64,000 nt of DNA from Oscillospiraceae bacterium (GCA_017468365.1 JAFUIS010000021.1:51715-115714); one strand, 5' to 3'. Positions 41,878 to 51,028 are shown, counted from the stretch's first letter. Notes: a model not told the origin generated them from the sequence alone. Translations and numbers: made by a program.

Positions 41878-42645
41878 TCAGATTTTTTCGCATCTTCCAA
41901 TCTTTGCCTTCGGCGAAATTTCGGCGCTTTCGGAATACTGAACAAGACCTATCTCACAGCCTTCGCCTATCATGACGTATCTTCCGGTAACGATTTTTGC
42001 CTTGGTGTGCTCAATTATGATTTCGTCGCCCTCAATGCTTTCCGAAACGGTAAAACTGCGTTTGTTCTGACCGAAAAGCTTTGCGATAAGGCCTTTTTCG
42101 CGATTGTTTTCAACAACAATCTTGCTTCCGCCAATGCTTTCGGCTTTTGAATCCGAGGAAGAATCAAGGTCGATTCGAAGATTTTCCGCGTTGATAAGTC
42201 CTCCGCAGGAAATTCCGCCGGTGATATAAGCGTTTTCCGCTTCAAGGTCGCCGCTGACTTTAAGTCCGCCCGCAACCTCCAGTTCGGCGGATTTTATGTT
42301 TCCCTCACATTTAAAGCCTCCTGCGATTTTTGCATGATCGGAAGAAACAAAATCGCCTTCGGTTTTAAGGGCGCCGGCAACTTTTATAACGCCGGCGCAA
42401 AGTCCGCCGGTTTTTGCGCTTCCGGAAGAATGAAATTCTTTTGCAGAAACTTTTCCGCGGTTCGAAAAAGCGCCCGAAACCTTTATTTCGTTTTCACATT
42501 CAATTTCCGCATTGCCGGAAAAAGCTCCGGCACAATGGAATTCTTTGCAGCGGATAAGGCCTTCCGCCTTTGCGCTTCCGCTGATTGCTATTTTGTCATA
42601 TTCGCCGCCGCCGATAACGCCGGCCCCGGAAATTTTCATATCCAT
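41878..42645 (-). CDS. Bactofilin-like polymer-forming protein
   Basis: 255 residues from the ATG at 42645 (AAAGGAG 8 nt upstream). The N-terminal two thirds are short Gly-rich turns repeated about every 18 residues (SGAGVIGGGEYDKIAISG, CAGAFSGNAEIE, VSGAFSNRGKVS, VAGALKTEGDFV), the right-handed beta-helix of bactofilins. A C-terminal module (FGQNKRSFTVSESIEGDEIIIEHTKAKIVTG) follows. Likely polymerises into filaments for cell shape or envelope sites. Paired with the YhbD-like gene, as in Bacillus yhbDEF. Confidence 0.85.
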   Translation of the reverse strand: MDMKISGAGVIGGGEYDKIAISGSAKAEGLIRCKEFHCAGAFSGNAEIECENEIKVSGAFSNRGKVSAKEFHSSGSAKTGGLCAGVIKVAGALKTEGDFVSSDHAKIAGGFKCEGNIKSAELEVAGGLKVSGDLEAENAYITGGISCGGLINAENLRIDLDSSSDSKAESIGGSKIVVENNREKGLIAKLFGQNKRSFTVSESIEGDEIIIEHTKAKIVTGRYVMIGEGCEIGLVQYSESAEISPKAKIGRCEKI

Positions 42646-42647
42646 GG

Positions 42648-43043
42648 TCAAATCTCCTTTTTAAAATCCAGAATATCGCTTAAATCAACGGTTTTCCCGT
42701 CTTCAAAAACGCCTTTGATGCTTTTGATATCCTTTATTCTGAAAGTTTTTTCGCCAAAGACGGTCTCAATCACGATTTTAGCGTTGTTTTCTTCTTCGCC
42801 CGAAATTTTTTCCGCAAGCTCATCAAGAAGAATATTTTCTTTTTTTGAAAGGATAAGCTCGACCCTTTCAAAAATAAGGTCCTTTGGGAAAAAAGTTTCC
42901 TGACCTGTGGGAGTGGATTTTTTAATAAACCATTCTTCGGGAATAAGTCCCTTGCGTTTCCAACGGTAAAGAGCGCCGTAAGAAACGGAGTATTTTTCCA
43001 AAAGCTGTTTTTTGGATATAAGATTTTCTTCGCTGAACTGCAC
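42648..43043 (-). CDS. YhbD-like DUF4004 regulator
   Basis: 131 residues, GTG start with GGAGGCGG 6 nt upstream. A MerR-like helix-turn-helix ([33 protein letters not shown]) is followed by [23 protein letters not shown] and a small C-terminal domain. DUF4004 proteins precede bactofilin genes in Firmicutes. It lies 2 nt before the bactofilin start, so one mRNA. Two palindromes in its promoter suggest autoregulation. Confidence 0.85.
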   Translation of the reverse strand: MQFSEENLISKKQLLEKYSVSYGALYRWKRKGLIPEEWFIKKSTPTGQETFFPKDLIFERVELILSKKENILLDELAEKISGEEENNAKIVIETVFGEKTFRIKDIKSIKGVFEDGKTVDLSDILDFKKEI

Positions 43044-43078
43044 AAATCCGCCTCCTTAAAAAAACTATCCGCGCGGTG

Positions 43079-43127
43079 CGTAACAATGTTACGGTTAGAT
43101 TATAGCGTAACATTGTTACGTTGTCAA
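43079..43127 (-). promoter_or_regulatory. Promoter of the yhbD-bactofilin unit with two operators
   Basis: Perfect promoter on the minus strand: TTGACA (43122-43127), 17-nt spacer, TATAAT (43099-43104). One CGTAACA-T-TGTTACG palindrome (43106-43120) fills the spacer, and another (43079-43093) lies just after the -10, 27 nt apart. A palindrome in the spacer is the layout used by MerR-type proteins. Confidence 0.85.
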
Positions 43128-43145
43128 TAGGTTTCTGCAAAAAAA

Positions 43146-43170
43146 TTGACCGCCGTTTTTCGGCGGTCAA
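43146..43170 (-). terminator. Terminator of pbp2
   Basis: TTGACCGCCG / CGGCGGTCAA hairpin around T5, 17 nt after the stop of the pbp2 gene, with a T-run on the minus strand. Confidence 0.8.
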
Positions 43171-43186
43171 ATCGTTTTATAAAATT

Positions 43187-45199
43187 TTACGGAACAAGAA
43201 TTCCGCCCTGGTTGGTGTCGCCGGCTTCGCTTCCAAAATAATATTCAAGAATATCTCTTGCAACCGGTGCGCCGGTATAACCCTGCCAGCCCTTTTCAAT
43301 GATTACCGCAATGGCGATCTGGGGGTCATCGGCGGGGGCAAAACAAATAAAGGTACTGTTAACCGTTTTAGTGGTGGTCTGGGGAGTACCGGTTTTCGAA
43401 GCGACCTTTATTTCAAAATCGTTCCATACAAAACCCGAAGAGTCCTGAGAGGACTGGAGCATACCCGCAAGAACGGTCTCATAGGTGTAATCGGTCATTC
43501 CCATGTCGGACTGAACCTCAACGGGGGTCTCATAAAGCACCTCGCTGAAATCGTGGCTGTTTATGGATTTTACAAAGTGCGCGTTTACCCTGACACCGCG
43601 GTTTGCAATGGTCGCAACGTAGTTCGCCATCTGTACCGGCGAAAAAAGGCTGTAACCCTGACCGATGGAAGCCTGAAGGACGTCGCCGTTGTTCCAGTAA
43701 ATGCCTTTGTCCGAAGCCCAGTCCGGGTTCGAAACCTGACCGATTCGCTCTTTTATCTCAACGCCGGTGGGTTCGCCAAGTCCGTAATAATAAGCGTACT
43801 GACGGATGTTGTCAATGCCCATGATTCGGCCTATCTCATAAAAGAAGATGTTGCAGGAATAGCCCAGCGCGTGGCGGACGTTTATTCTTCCGTGGTGACC
43901 AAGGCAGGTGGGCTGATAGTCGGTGAAGTAGGTATAAACGTGCTGACAGTCAACGGTGGAATTCGCTTTGATGTTTCCAAGCTGAAGAGCCGCCGTTGCA
44001 ACAACGGGTTTAAAAGTGGAACCGGGAGCATAGGTGCCCTCGGTGGCACGGTTGAAAAGGGGATTGAATTCCGTCGCCGCAAGAGCCGCATAGTCCTTGT
44101 AATAGGTCGAAAGGTCATAAGAAGGATAGCTTGCCGCTGCAAGGATCTCGCCGGTACCGACATCTATGACCACCGCAGCGCCGCCTTCGGCTTCTTTACC
44201 TTTTCCGGCTTCGGCGGTGGAACGAAGATTCAGTATCTGTTTTTCAAGCGCCGCAAGAGTGACCCTCTGGATATCCATATCAATGGTGGTGATAAGCGCC
44301 GCACCGGGAACAGCCTCTTCGATCACCTCTTCGCTGATTATTTCGCCGTTGGCGTCATATGTGACTTTAAGCTTTCCGTCCTTGCCTTTAAGTTCCGCCT
44401 CAAAAGCGGATTCAAGACCGCTTTTTCCGATGATGTCGTTCATTCCGTAAACGGTCTTGTCAAGGTTTGCATATTCCTCTTCATAGATAATGCCGGTGAT
44501 TCCGATGATATGGGGCGCAACGTCTCCGTTGGGATATTCCCTTTCGTAATTTTCGGTTATCTCGATTCCCTGAAAATAATAACTGTGTTCGCTGATGACG
44601 TTTATGGTGGTGGCAGAAACGTCCTTTGCAAAAGTATAAGCGGTGGTGTAGTTATAACCCACCCTTTCCATTTCATAGCGCACTCCGGCAACTTTTCTGA
44701 AATCCTCGTCGCTCATGCCCTCAAGGCCATAGCGCTCTTTAAGGCGAAAAACAACGTCCGCCGCCGAAGCAAAATCCGCAAGGTCAAGAGTATTGCGCAA
44801 ACGCTTTTGGGCGGTTTCGGTGCCGGTATAGAAAAAGGGCGCGGAATCCGAAAGGGGAAGGTTGTCGATCCATTCCTCACCGTTTTTTTCAAGGATAGAG
44901 ATAAGTTCAAGAATAAGCTCGTTTTCCGAATCTTTGACAACGTTGTTTTTGTCAAAGGTAACGTCATATCTTACCCGGTTGTCCGCAAGGGGCCTTCCGT
45001 AACGGTCATAAATACCGCCGCGGCTTGCCTCGATGGTCTTTGTGACGGAATATCCTTCGGTAAGATAGCTTCGGTAACTTTCGCCCTCAACTATCTGCAT
45101 GGTCATAAGGCGAACAAGGATTATAAGCGCCGCGATTATTACCAGAACGATGAAAACCGTCTGGCGGTCCTTGGTGATATTAAGGTTTTTGTCTGCCAA
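43187..45199 (-). CDS. mrdA: Penicillin-binding protein 2 (elongation transpeptidase)
   Basis: 670 residues, TTG start with AAAGGAG upstream. One N-terminal anchor (about 14-33), then the pedestal domain (ASRGGIYDRYGRPLADNRVRYDVTF), and the transpeptidase: APGSTFKPV (active Ser, SxxK), YSCNIFFYEIG (SxN) and KTGTPQT (KTG). Cross-links wall peptidoglycan along the cell side with RodA and MreCD. It follows mreD by 33 nt in the mreB-mreC-mreD-pbp2 run. Confidence 0.95.
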   Translation of the reverse strand: MADKNLNITKDRQTVFIVLVIIAALIILVRLMTMQIVEGESYRSYLTEGYSVTKTIEASRGGIYDRYGRPLADNRVRYDVTFDKNNVVKDSENELILELISILEKNGEEWIDNLPLSDSAPFFYTGTETAQKRLRNTLDLADFASAADVVFRLKERYGLEGMSDEDFRKVAGVRYEMERVGYNYTTAYTFAKDVSATTINVISEHSYYFQGIEITENYEREYPNGDVAPHIIGITGIIYEEEYANLDKTVYGMNDIIGKSGLESAFEAELKGKDGKLKVTYDANGEIISEEVIEEAVPGAALITTIDMDIQRVTLAALEKQILNLRSTAEAGKGKEAEGGAAVVIDVGTGEILAAASYPSYDLSTYYKDYAALAATEFNPLFNRATEGTYAPGSTFKPVVATAALQLGNIKANSTVDCQHVYTYFTDYQPTCLGHHGRINVRHALGYSCNIFFYEIGRIMGIDNIRQYAYYYGLGEPTGVEIKERIGQVSNPDWASDKGIYWNNGDVLQASIGQGYSLFSPVQMANYVATIANRGVRVNAHFVKSINSHDFSEVLYETPVEVQSDMGMTDYTYETVLAGMLQSSQDSSGFVWNDFEIKVASKTGTPQTTTKTVNSTFICFAPADDPQIAIAVIIEKGWQGYTGAPVARDILEYYFGSEAGDTNQGGILVP

Positions 45200-45232
45200 C
45201 GGTGTTCATCTCCTTTCGTCAAAAAGAAAAAA

Positions 45233-45757
45233 TCATTCCCTCGTTTCTTCCGGCTCAAATTTTTTGTGGAGCCAGCGGAAGAAAATGCAGTAGGGGAAGG
45301 AAAAAATCGAAGTAAAAACAATTTGCGGTGCGACCACCGTGTAAAAGAACGGAGCGAGATTTTCGTATCCATAGAGTATAAATCCGAAGAAAAATTCCAG
45401 AGAGGAGCGGATAAGCACCGCCCCAAGGCAAAGAAGCATTATGTTCATGGTGCTTCGCCTGAAAAGATAAATGGTCGAAAGTCCCGCAAGAACGCAAAGC
45501 GAAAGATAAACAAAAGCGTTGAAACCGAAAACGGTTTCCGAAGCGCTGTCGCAAAGAAGTCCTGCAAAAAAACCAAAAAGCCCACCGGCGAATTCGCCCT
45601 CAAAAACGGCGATGCAGATGCAGGCGGGCAAAACGATAAAAGGCACGACCCCAAACCAATCAAGAAGCTGCGGGGTGGTCTGGATTATGTAAGAAGCAAA
45701 AACAATGAAAAAATAGGTCAGGAATTTGATGACCTTGCGGCGAAAATATTTTGTCAT
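45233..45757 (-). CDS. mreD: Rod-shape protein MreD
   Basis: 174 residues with five to six membrane helices. Typical MreD features are the Q..TPQLLDWFGVVPFIVLPACICIAVFEGEF start and GLLCDSASETVFGFNAFVYLSL in the middle (Gly/Asp pair). It links MreC to the cytoskeletal MreB in the elongation complex. Start overlaps the mreC stop (ATGA). Confidence 0.92.
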   Translation of the reverse strand: MTKYFRRKVIKFLTYFFIVFASYIIQTTPQLLDWFGVVPFIVLPACICIAVFEGEFAGGLFGFFAGLLCDSASETVFGFNAFVYLSLCVLAGLSTIYLFRRSTMNIMLLCLGAVLIRSSLEFFFGFILYGYENLAPFFYTVVAPQIVFTSIFSFPYCIFFRWLHKKFEPEETRE

Positions 45758-46638
45758 TCGGTTTCGCCGCCTTCCTCTTCCGCAGGATTTCCGAAGCCTT
45801 CGGACTGTCCGTTAAAGGATTTGATAACAAGTACCTCGGTGACGTCAAAAATATCCGCGGTGGGCTCGATCACCGCCACAAGCGAAAGCCCGCTTTTGTC
45901 GACCTCAATGCTCTTTACGGTACCCACGGGGTAGTCCTTGGGAAAAACTCCGCCGATACCGGAAGTTACGATAAGGTTGCCGCTGGCAATGCCCGATTCC
46001 TTCGGAAGATATTTAAGCTGACAAAGTCCCTCGGAAGAAAGGCTGATGTCGCCGGTGACGATTCCGGAGTCGCGGGTAGCGATATCGTAAACGCCCACTT
46101 CGACGGCAATATCAAGAACGGTCCTTACATGGGAATAGGTAAGGCCCACTTCCCACACGATTCCAACAAGTCCGTCCGCGGTGATAACGGGGTCTGCCGC
46201 TTCGATTCCGTCAAGGCTTCCCTTATCAATGGTAAACGAAGCAAAACGGTTGGTGGAATCTCGTCCGATGACCGTTGCGGTGGCAAAGTCATAGTCCGGG
46301 TTTGTTTCTTTAAGCTGAAGGAATTCGCGGAACTGTTCGTTTTCGCGTTTGATGCGCTCATAGTCAACAAGTTTTTTGTTCGCTTCGCGAAGTTCTTCCT
46401 GAAGCTCCTGAACTTTAAGATAGTTTTCCTCTGCGTGAACAAAACGGTCAAGAAAATCGCCCACCGATTGGGTGACGGAGGTGCTCACTTTAAGGAAAGG
46501 CTGGGAGATCACGGAAAAAGTCTGGGAAAGAAAAACGTCGGCACTTCCGGAAGATGCGGCTCTTATCATAAGCGCAACGGCAAAAACCGCCAGCGCACAA
46601 AGCACCTTGAAATACCAGCTTTTAAGAAATTTCTGCAC
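45754..46638 (-). CDS. mreC: Rod-shape protein MreC
   Basis: 294 residues from a GTG at 46638 (AAAGGAGG, 10 nt upstream). A GTG at 46650 sits on top of the ribosome site and is less likely. One membrane anchor (about 10-30), a coiled coil (about 65-105, ENYLKVQELQEELREANKKLVDYERIKREN), then two beta-barrel domains (ATVIGRDSTNRFASFTIDKG; GLVGIVWEVGLTYSHVRTVLD; GNLIVTSGIGGVFPKDYPVGTV). Scaffold of the elongation machinery outside the membrane. Confidence 0.93.
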   Translation of the reverse strand: MQKFLKSWYFKVLCALAVFAVALMIRAASSGSADVFLSQTFSVISQPFLKVSTSVTQSVGDFLDRFVHAEENYLKVQELQEELREANKKLVDYERIKRENEQFREFLQLKETNPDYDFATATVIGRDSTNRFASFTIDKGSLDGIEAADPVITADGLVGIVWEVGLTYSHVRTVLDIAVEVGVYDIATRDSGIVTGDISLSSEGLCQLKYLPKESGIASGNLIVTSGIGGVFPKDYPVGTVKSIEVDKSGLSLVAVIEPTADIFDVTEVLVIKSFNGQSEGFGNPAEEEGGETE

Positions 46639-46672
46639 GGTGCGCCGCACCTCCTTTCAGAATAATAAAAAT

Positions 46673-46703
46673 CATGGAGGATCCGTTAATCGGTTCCTCC
46701 ATG
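46673..46703 (-). terminator. Strong hairpin between mreB and mreC
   Basis: CATGGAGGATCCG / CGGTTCCTCCATG, a long near-perfect stem with a TTAAT loop, followed on the minus strand by ATTTTTATTATT. Weak T-run, so probably partial termination or RNA cutting that separates mreB output from mreCD-pbp2. Confidence 0.6.
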
Positions 46704-46725
46704 TACGGATCAAAAATATGTTTTA

Positions 46726-47769
46726 TCAGCCAAGACGGCGTTCGCTGTCGGAAACAACTTCGCGGAGAAGGTCGATGTTGTCAAGAACTTCGCCTGCGCC
46801 TGCTGCTACGCAGTCAAGCGGATCTTCCGCAATATAAACGGGCATGCCGGTTTCTTTGGAGATAAGTTTGTCGATGTTGTGAAGAAGGCTGCCGCCGCCG
46901 GTAAGAGTGATGCCGTGGTCGATGATATCCGCGGAAAGTTCAGGCGGGGTACGTTCAAGGGTGGATTTGATTGCGTCAACAATAGCGGAAAGCGGATCGG
47001 AAAGTGCGTCGCGGATCTCTTCGCTGGTGACGAACATGTTTTTCGGAAGACCGTCAACAAGGTTGCGGCCTTTGATTTCCATTTCAAGTTCCTCTTCAAA
47101 GGGGAATGCGGAACCGATGGTCATTTTAATAGCCTCGGCGCTGCGTTCACCGATAAGAAGGTTATATTTTCTCTTGATGTAAGAGATGATTGCTGCATCG
47201 AATTCGTCGCCGCCAACGCGAACGGATTTGGAAGCAACGATACCGCCAAGGGAGATAACAGCAACTTCACAGGTGCCGCCGCCAATGTCGACTACCATGC
47301 TGCCGCAAGCTTCGGCAACGGGAAGTCCCGCGCCGATAGCCGCTGCCATGGGCTCTTCGATGATATGTACCTGGCGTGCGCCGGCTTTCATGGCTGCTTC
47401 GCGAACTGCTCTGCGTTCAACTTCGGTAACGCCGGAAGGAATGCAGATAACGCAGCGGGGTCTTGCAAAAATGGAGTTGTTGAAGATCTTTTTGATGAAG
47501 ATCTGAAGCATGGAAGCTGCAATATCAAAGTCTGCGATAACGCCGTCTTTAAGAGGTCTTACCGCAACAATGGAACCGGGGGTACGACCGATAACTTCTT
47601 TTGCTTCCTGACCTACGTAGCGGACGGTGTCGGTTCTTGTATCAACAGCAACAACGGAAGGTTCGCGCATGATGATGCCCTTGCCTTTGGAAAAGATAAG
47701 GGTGTTTGCGGTACCAAGGTCGATGCCTATATCCTGATTGAAAAATTTAAAAAGATTGAAAAAATCCAT
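46726..47769 (-). CDS. mreB: Rod-shape cytoskeletal protein MreB
   Basis: 347 residues. Actin-like ATPase motifs: [14 protein letters not shown] (phosphate 1), [29 protein letters not shown] (phosphate 2), [14 protein letters not shown] (adenosine). Filaments direct side-wall synthesis by PBP2/RodA. First gene of the elongation run; GAAAGGAG upstream. The C-terminus carries the usual [13 protein letters not shown] ending. Confidence 0.96.
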   Translation of the reverse strand: MDFFNLFKFFNQDIGIDLGTANTLIFSKGKGIIMREPSVVAVDTRTDTVRYVGQEAKEVIGRTPGSIVAVRPLKDGVIADFDIAASMLQIFIKKIFNNSIFARPRCVICIPSGVTEVERRAVREAAMKAGARQVHIIEEPMAAAIGAGLPVAEACGSMVVDIGGGTCEVAVISLGGIVASKSVRVGGDEFDAAIISYIKRKYNLLIGERSAEAIKMTIGSAFPFEEELEMEIKGRNLVDGLPKNMFVTSEEIRDALSDPLSAIVDAIKSTLERTPPELSADIIDHGITLTGGGSLLHNIDKLISKETGMPVYIAEDPLDCVAAGAGEVLDNIDLLREVVSDSERRLG

Positions 47770-47881
47770 TATAAAAAGCTCTCCTTTCGAGCGGTGATGT
47801 CAAGTTTACCATAAATATTATTATATATGCCGAAAAGGTCAAAAGCAATCGGGCAATTGTGAAGAAACTGTAAAAAATGCG

Positions 47882-48295
47882 TTATTCAAGCGAAATTCCG
47901 GCCTCGCTGAGCATATCGGCAAGGGTGGTGGAATCCACAACGCTGTCAACGGCGGCTTTAATGCGGTTATAAAGTCCGATGGTTACGCAGCCGTCCGAAT
48001 GGTCGCAGCCGGTGTCACAGCATTCCACCGGGGCAATTGTGCCCTCTTCCGCGCGAAGAATTTCGCCGGCGGTGATTTCGGCTGCCGCTCTTGAAAGGAT
48101 ATATCCGCCCTGAGCTCCGCGGATGCTTTTAACAAGTCCGGCTTTTGAAAGGGGGCTGATTATCTGTTCAAGATATTTTTCGCTGATGTTCTGGCGCTTT
48201 GCAATTTCTTTTACCGGAACAGGTCTTGCGCCGCCTTCTTTTGCAAGGTCAAGCATAAGCCTGAGGCCGTAACGGCCTTTTGTGGAGATCATCAT
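47882..48295 (-). CDS. Rrf2-family regulator (IscR/CymR-like)
   Basis: 137 residues. Winged helix with MISTKGRYGLRLMLDLA, the wing GLVKSIRGAQGGYILSR and a dimer helix. Three to four Cys in ECCDTGCDHSDGC (about 92-103) match the cluster-binding loop of IscR/NsrR-type proteins, so it may sense Fe-S, nitric oxide or redox state. Two ATG codons in a row; the first has AGAGG at 9 nt. Stand-alone gene; target operator not seen. A GC-rich hairpin of ispF ends the other side. Confidence 0.85.
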   Translation of the reverse strand: MMISTKGRYGLRLMLDLAKEGGARPVPVKEIAKRQNISEKYLEQIISPLSKAGLVKSIRGAQGGYILSRAAAEITAGEILRAEEGTIAPVECCDTGCDHSDGCVTIGLYNRIKAAVDSVVDSTTLADMLSEAGISLE

Positions 48296-48457
48296 AATTA
48301 AAAACCTCTTATAATATATAATAAATATACTTTAAGCAATTTATTATAACACAACTGTCAATTCATAGCAAGACGCAGGGAAATAAAATTTATTAATTTT
48401 CCGAATATTCCGCCTCAAAACGCCAAAATGCAGACGGCGGTCGTTTTCCTTACAAAA

Positions 48458-48481
48458 AAACGGCGGCATTTCTGCCGCCGA
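48458..48481 (-). terminator. Terminator of ispD-ispF
   Basis: CGGCGGCA / TGCCGCCG hairpin with a T7 run on the minus strand, 4 nt after the ispF stop. Confidence 0.85.
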
Positions 48482-48484
48482 AAC

Positions 48485-48952
48485 TTATCTTTCCAAAAGC
48501 ACCACCGCGTGAGCACCGATTCCTTCGCCCCGAAGACCAAGTCCTTCTTCGGTGGTCGCTTTAATGTTCACGTTCGAAATATCCGTGCTCAAAGCTCTTG
48601 CCAAAACGCCCCTCATATCCTCAATAAACGGCTTGAGCATCGGCTTTTCTGCTATGATGGTACAGTCGATGTTGCAAACCGAATATCCCATGCTCAAAAC
48701 TTCGCTGCAAACGTCTTTCAAAAGTTCAATGCTGTCTGCATCTTTATATTTCGGATCCTTGTCCGGAAAACGCCTTCCGATATCCGGAAGCGCCAGCGCA
48801 CCCAAAAGCGAATCCGCCGCTGCGTGGGCAAGAACGTCCGCGTCCGAATGTCCCAAAAGTCCTTTTTCATAAGGGATCTCCACTCCGCCGAGGATAAGCT
48901 TTCTTCCCTCGACCAGCTTATGCACGTCGTAACCGTGACCAATGCGGATCAT
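48485..48952 (-). CDS. ispF: 2-C-methyl-D-erythritol 2,4-cyclodiphosphate synthase
   Basis: 155 residues, normal length. Metal site GHGYDVHKL (Asp, His), [34 protein letters not shown], and C-terminal [11 protein letters not shown]. Fifth enzyme of the MEP isoprenoid pathway. Start overlaps the ispD stop (ATGA). Confidence 0.96.
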   Translation of the reverse strand: MIRIGHGYDVHKLVEGRKLILGGVEIPYEKGLLGHSDADVLAHAAADSLLGALALPDIGRRFPDKDPKYKDADSIELLKDVCSEVLSMGYSVCNIDCTIIAEKPMLKPFIEDMRGVLARALSTDISNVNIKATTEEGLGLRGEGIGAHAVVLLER

Positions 48953-49674
48953 TTTTCGTCCCTGCCTTTCAAAAGCGCCTCGGCAATAAGGATATCCTCC
49001 GGCGAGGTGATTTTTATGTTATATCTTTTTCCCGGAGTAAGAAAAACCTTTCTTGCGTCGTTTTCAAAAATTCTGCTGTCGTCGGTCCAGTCCGAAAGTT
49101 CTTTAAAAGCCCTTTCCATGGCGGTCTTATAAACCCCCAGATCAAAAATCTGGGGAGTCTGGGCGGCAAAAAGCTTTTCCCTTGCGGGAGTATATTCAAC
49201 AAATCCGTTTTTCTTTCCGTATTTAATGGTGTCCGTTGCCGGAACAGCAAGCACCGCACCGCCGCAGCGATAAGCGTCGTGGGCGCAGCGGGTGATATCT
49301 TCCGGAAGAACAAGAGGTCTTGCACCGTCGTGAATTGCGACAAAATCCGCCTCTTCCGAAACCGCAAGAACGCCGTTTCGAACGGATTGTGCCCTTGTGT
49401 TTCCGCCGGGAACAACGGTTTTAAGCTTCGTAATGCCGAATTCTTCCGCCGCGGCTTTTATGGCGTCAACGGAAGCTTCCCTCGTCACAACGACTATTTC
49501 CGAAACGTCCTCACAGTTTTCAAAAGCAAGCATGCTTCTTGCGATGACCGGGATACCGGATATAGGCATGAAAATTTTATCTTCCCCGCCCATTCGAACG
49601 GAACTTCCGGCGGCAACTATGACCGCACTGAGAAAAGGTTTTGAAAAAAGGCTGGCTTCAAAATATTCTTCCAT
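48949..49674 (-). CDS. ispD: 2-C-methyl-D-erythritol 4-phosphate cytidylyltransferase
   Basis: 241 residues from the ATG at 49674 (AGGAGG 8 nt upstream; an extension to 49755 overlaps the tmk promoter region). Nucleotidyl-transferase motif [32 protein letters not shown] (Asp-Gly-Ala-Arg) and AQTPQIF. Third enzyme of the MEP pathway; joined to ispF as in many Firmicutes. Confidence 0.95.
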   Translation of the reverse strand: MEEYFEASLFSKPFLSAVIVAAGSSVRMGGEDKIFMPISGIPVIARSMLAFENCEDVSEIVVVTREASVDAIKAAAEEFGITKLKTVVPGGNTRAQSVRNGVLAVSEEADFVAIHDGARPLVLPEDITRCAHDAYRCGGAVLAVPATDTIKYGKKNGFVEYTPAREKLFAAQTPQIFDLGVYKTAMERAFKELSDWTDDSRIFENDARKVFLTPGKRYNIKITSPEDILIAEALLKGRDEK

Positions 49675-49810
49675 CAGGAAAACCTCCTTTGCTGAGGTAT
49701 TGCCGCAAAGCAACGTTATTTCATATTTATAATACCACAAAAACCGGTTTGACAAAAGCCTTTTATCTTAATATAATTATCCATAGAAAACCTGAAAGGA
49801 GCGTTTCATC

Positions 49811-50440
49811 TTGGAAAACAAACGCGGACTTTTTATTGTAATAGAAGGCGTTGACGGAAGCGGAAAAACCACCCAGGCAAATCTTCTTACCGATTATCTT
49901 CGCAAAAACGGAAGGACCGTTCACCATACCTGCGAGCCAACCGAAACCGGTCTTGGCGGAATGGTGCGCGACGGACTTGGCGGTGAACACCCCCGCACCC
50001 GTGAAGAACTTGCGGCAATGTTCGCCGCGGACAGAGTCGCCCATAACGTAAGCCCCAAAAACGGAATAATCAAACATCTTTCCGAAGGCACCGACGTCGT
50101 CTGCGACCGCTATTATTATTCCTCCCTTGCTTATCAGGGAGTTGACGGCGCAATGGATTGGGTCGCCGGAATGAACCTTGACTGCCCTTTCATCACAAAG
50201 CCGGATATCTGCCTTTTCCTCGATATGGATCCGGAAAAATGCCACGAACATATCCGCGCAGGCAGAACTCATTTTGAGATTTATGAAGAAAACGCCGCAA
50301 TGATAGCCGAGACCCGCCGCCGTTACGGAATCGCCTTTGAACTTCTCAAAGGTCGTGACAACATCGCTATAATCGATTCCACCGGCACCGTCGAAGAGGT
50401 CTTTGAACAGATAAAAACCGAAATCGATAAGCTTCTCTGA
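49811..50440 (+). CDS. tmk: Thymidylate kinase
   Basis: 209 residues, TTG start with AAAGGAG 9 nt upstream. Walker A EGVDGSGKTTQ, CEPTETGLGG, DRYYYSSLAYQG (Asp-Arg-Tyr) and the LID. Makes dTDP from dTMP. The last 23 nt of the gene, covering the stop, are repeated at 51000-51022, so the present 3' end is one arm of an insertion that left the protein intact. The original terminator now lies beyond the insert. Confidence 0.94.
   Translation: MENKRGLFIVIEGVDGSGKTTQANLLTDYLRKNGRTVHHTCEPTETGLGGMVRDGLGGEHPRTREELAAMFAADRVAHNVSPKNGIIKHLSEGTDVVCDRYYYSSLAYQGVDGAMDWVAGMNLDCPFITKPDICLFLDMDPEKCHEHIRAGRTHFEIYEENAAMIAETRRRYGIAFELLKGRDNIAIIDSTGTVEEVFEQIKTEIDKLL
50418..50440 (+). repeat. Direct repeat, left copy (tmk 3' end)
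   Basis: 23 nt, identical to 51000-51022. Core reads ATCGATAAGCTTCTCTGA. It covers the last codons and the stop of tmk. Confidence 0.9.
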
Positions 50441-50513
50441 AATATAATTCGCGAAAAAAACAGAGTATAGGTTGAGAAACAACTTATTCTAAGAAAGCGG
50501 AGGTTAAACGATT

Positions 50514-50996
50514 GTGGGAAAAATAAAAACAGAAAAACAGTTATTAAAAAAATTAAAAATAAAAGATTTAAGCAAGTTTCCGACAGAAAAAGTATCCGAG
50601 TTCGTATCGATGTTACACGATGTTGACCCGGATGTAGCAAAAAAGATAATTGACCAGTTTCCGGATTTCACAAAATTTGCATCGCAAGCGACCCAAGAAT
50701 TTCGAAACATTTTGGTGGAAGCGAAAAAAGGGACAAAAGGTGCAGATACATATTATAGATCTTGCGAATTGATGATCAATTCTTTACAAAAGAAACTTGA
50801 TGAAGGAAATTTATCGCCGGAAGAACAAGACCACATTATTGATAGAATGATGGAAATTGCAAATAAAATTGACGAAAAAGATGAGAAAGACAAAGCTTTC
50901 ATAATAAAAATACTCAGCGGATTTTGTAGTTTCGTCGGTGTGTTGGTAGGAGTTGCTTTAGCACTTGTTGGGGTTAAAGGATTTACCAAAAAATAA
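50514..50996 (+). CDS. Small membrane-anchored protein of the tmk cassette
   Basis: 160 residues, GTG start with GGAGG 10 nt upstream. The first 110 residues are highly charged and helical (TEKQLLKKLKIKDLSKFPTE; a possible coiled coil about 85-125). One C-terminal membrane helix (about 130-155, SGFCSFVGVLVGVALALVGV) makes it a tail-anchored protein facing the cytoplasm. Codons are A/T-rich (AAA, ATA, GAA, TTA) unlike neighbours, so recently acquired. No family recognised. Confidence 0.75.
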   Translation: MGKIKTEKQLLKKLKIKDLSKFPTEKVSEFVSMLHDVDPDVAKKIIDQFPDFTKFASQATQEFRNILVEAKKGTKGADTYYRSCELMINSLQKKLDEGNLSPEEQDHIIDRMMEIANKIDEKDEKDKAFIIKILSGFCSFVGVLVGVALALVGVKGFTKK

Positions 50997-50999
50997 AAT

Positions 51000-51022
51000 C
51001 CGAAATCGATAAGCTTCTCTGA
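51000..51022 (+). repeat. Direct repeat, right copy
   Basis: Identical 23 nt to 50418-50440; followed 9 nt later by a terminator. Confidence 0.9.
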
Positions 51023-51028
51023 TAAAAA

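Larger units (their letters stand above)
50441..51022 (+). mobile_element. 582-bp single-gene cassette inserted at the tmk 3' end
   Basis: A/T-rich DNA with one gene between two identical 23-bp copies of the tmk 3' end. The right copy is followed by the likely original tmk terminator (51032-51052). This is the structure left by site-specific integration at the 3' end of a gene, which restores the host coding end. No recombinase lies inside, so it must have been moved in trans or be a trimmed remnant. Confidence 0.65.

Noticed and set aside
43121-45934. A 937-codon frame opposite pbp2 and mreD
   Set aside because: Mirror of the coding strand; runs through two real genes and their terminator.
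48296-48457. Operator for the Rrf2 regulator in its own upstream region
   Set aside because: Only A/T-rich sequence with TATAATATATAATAAATATA; no clear palindrome of Rrf2 type could be singled out.
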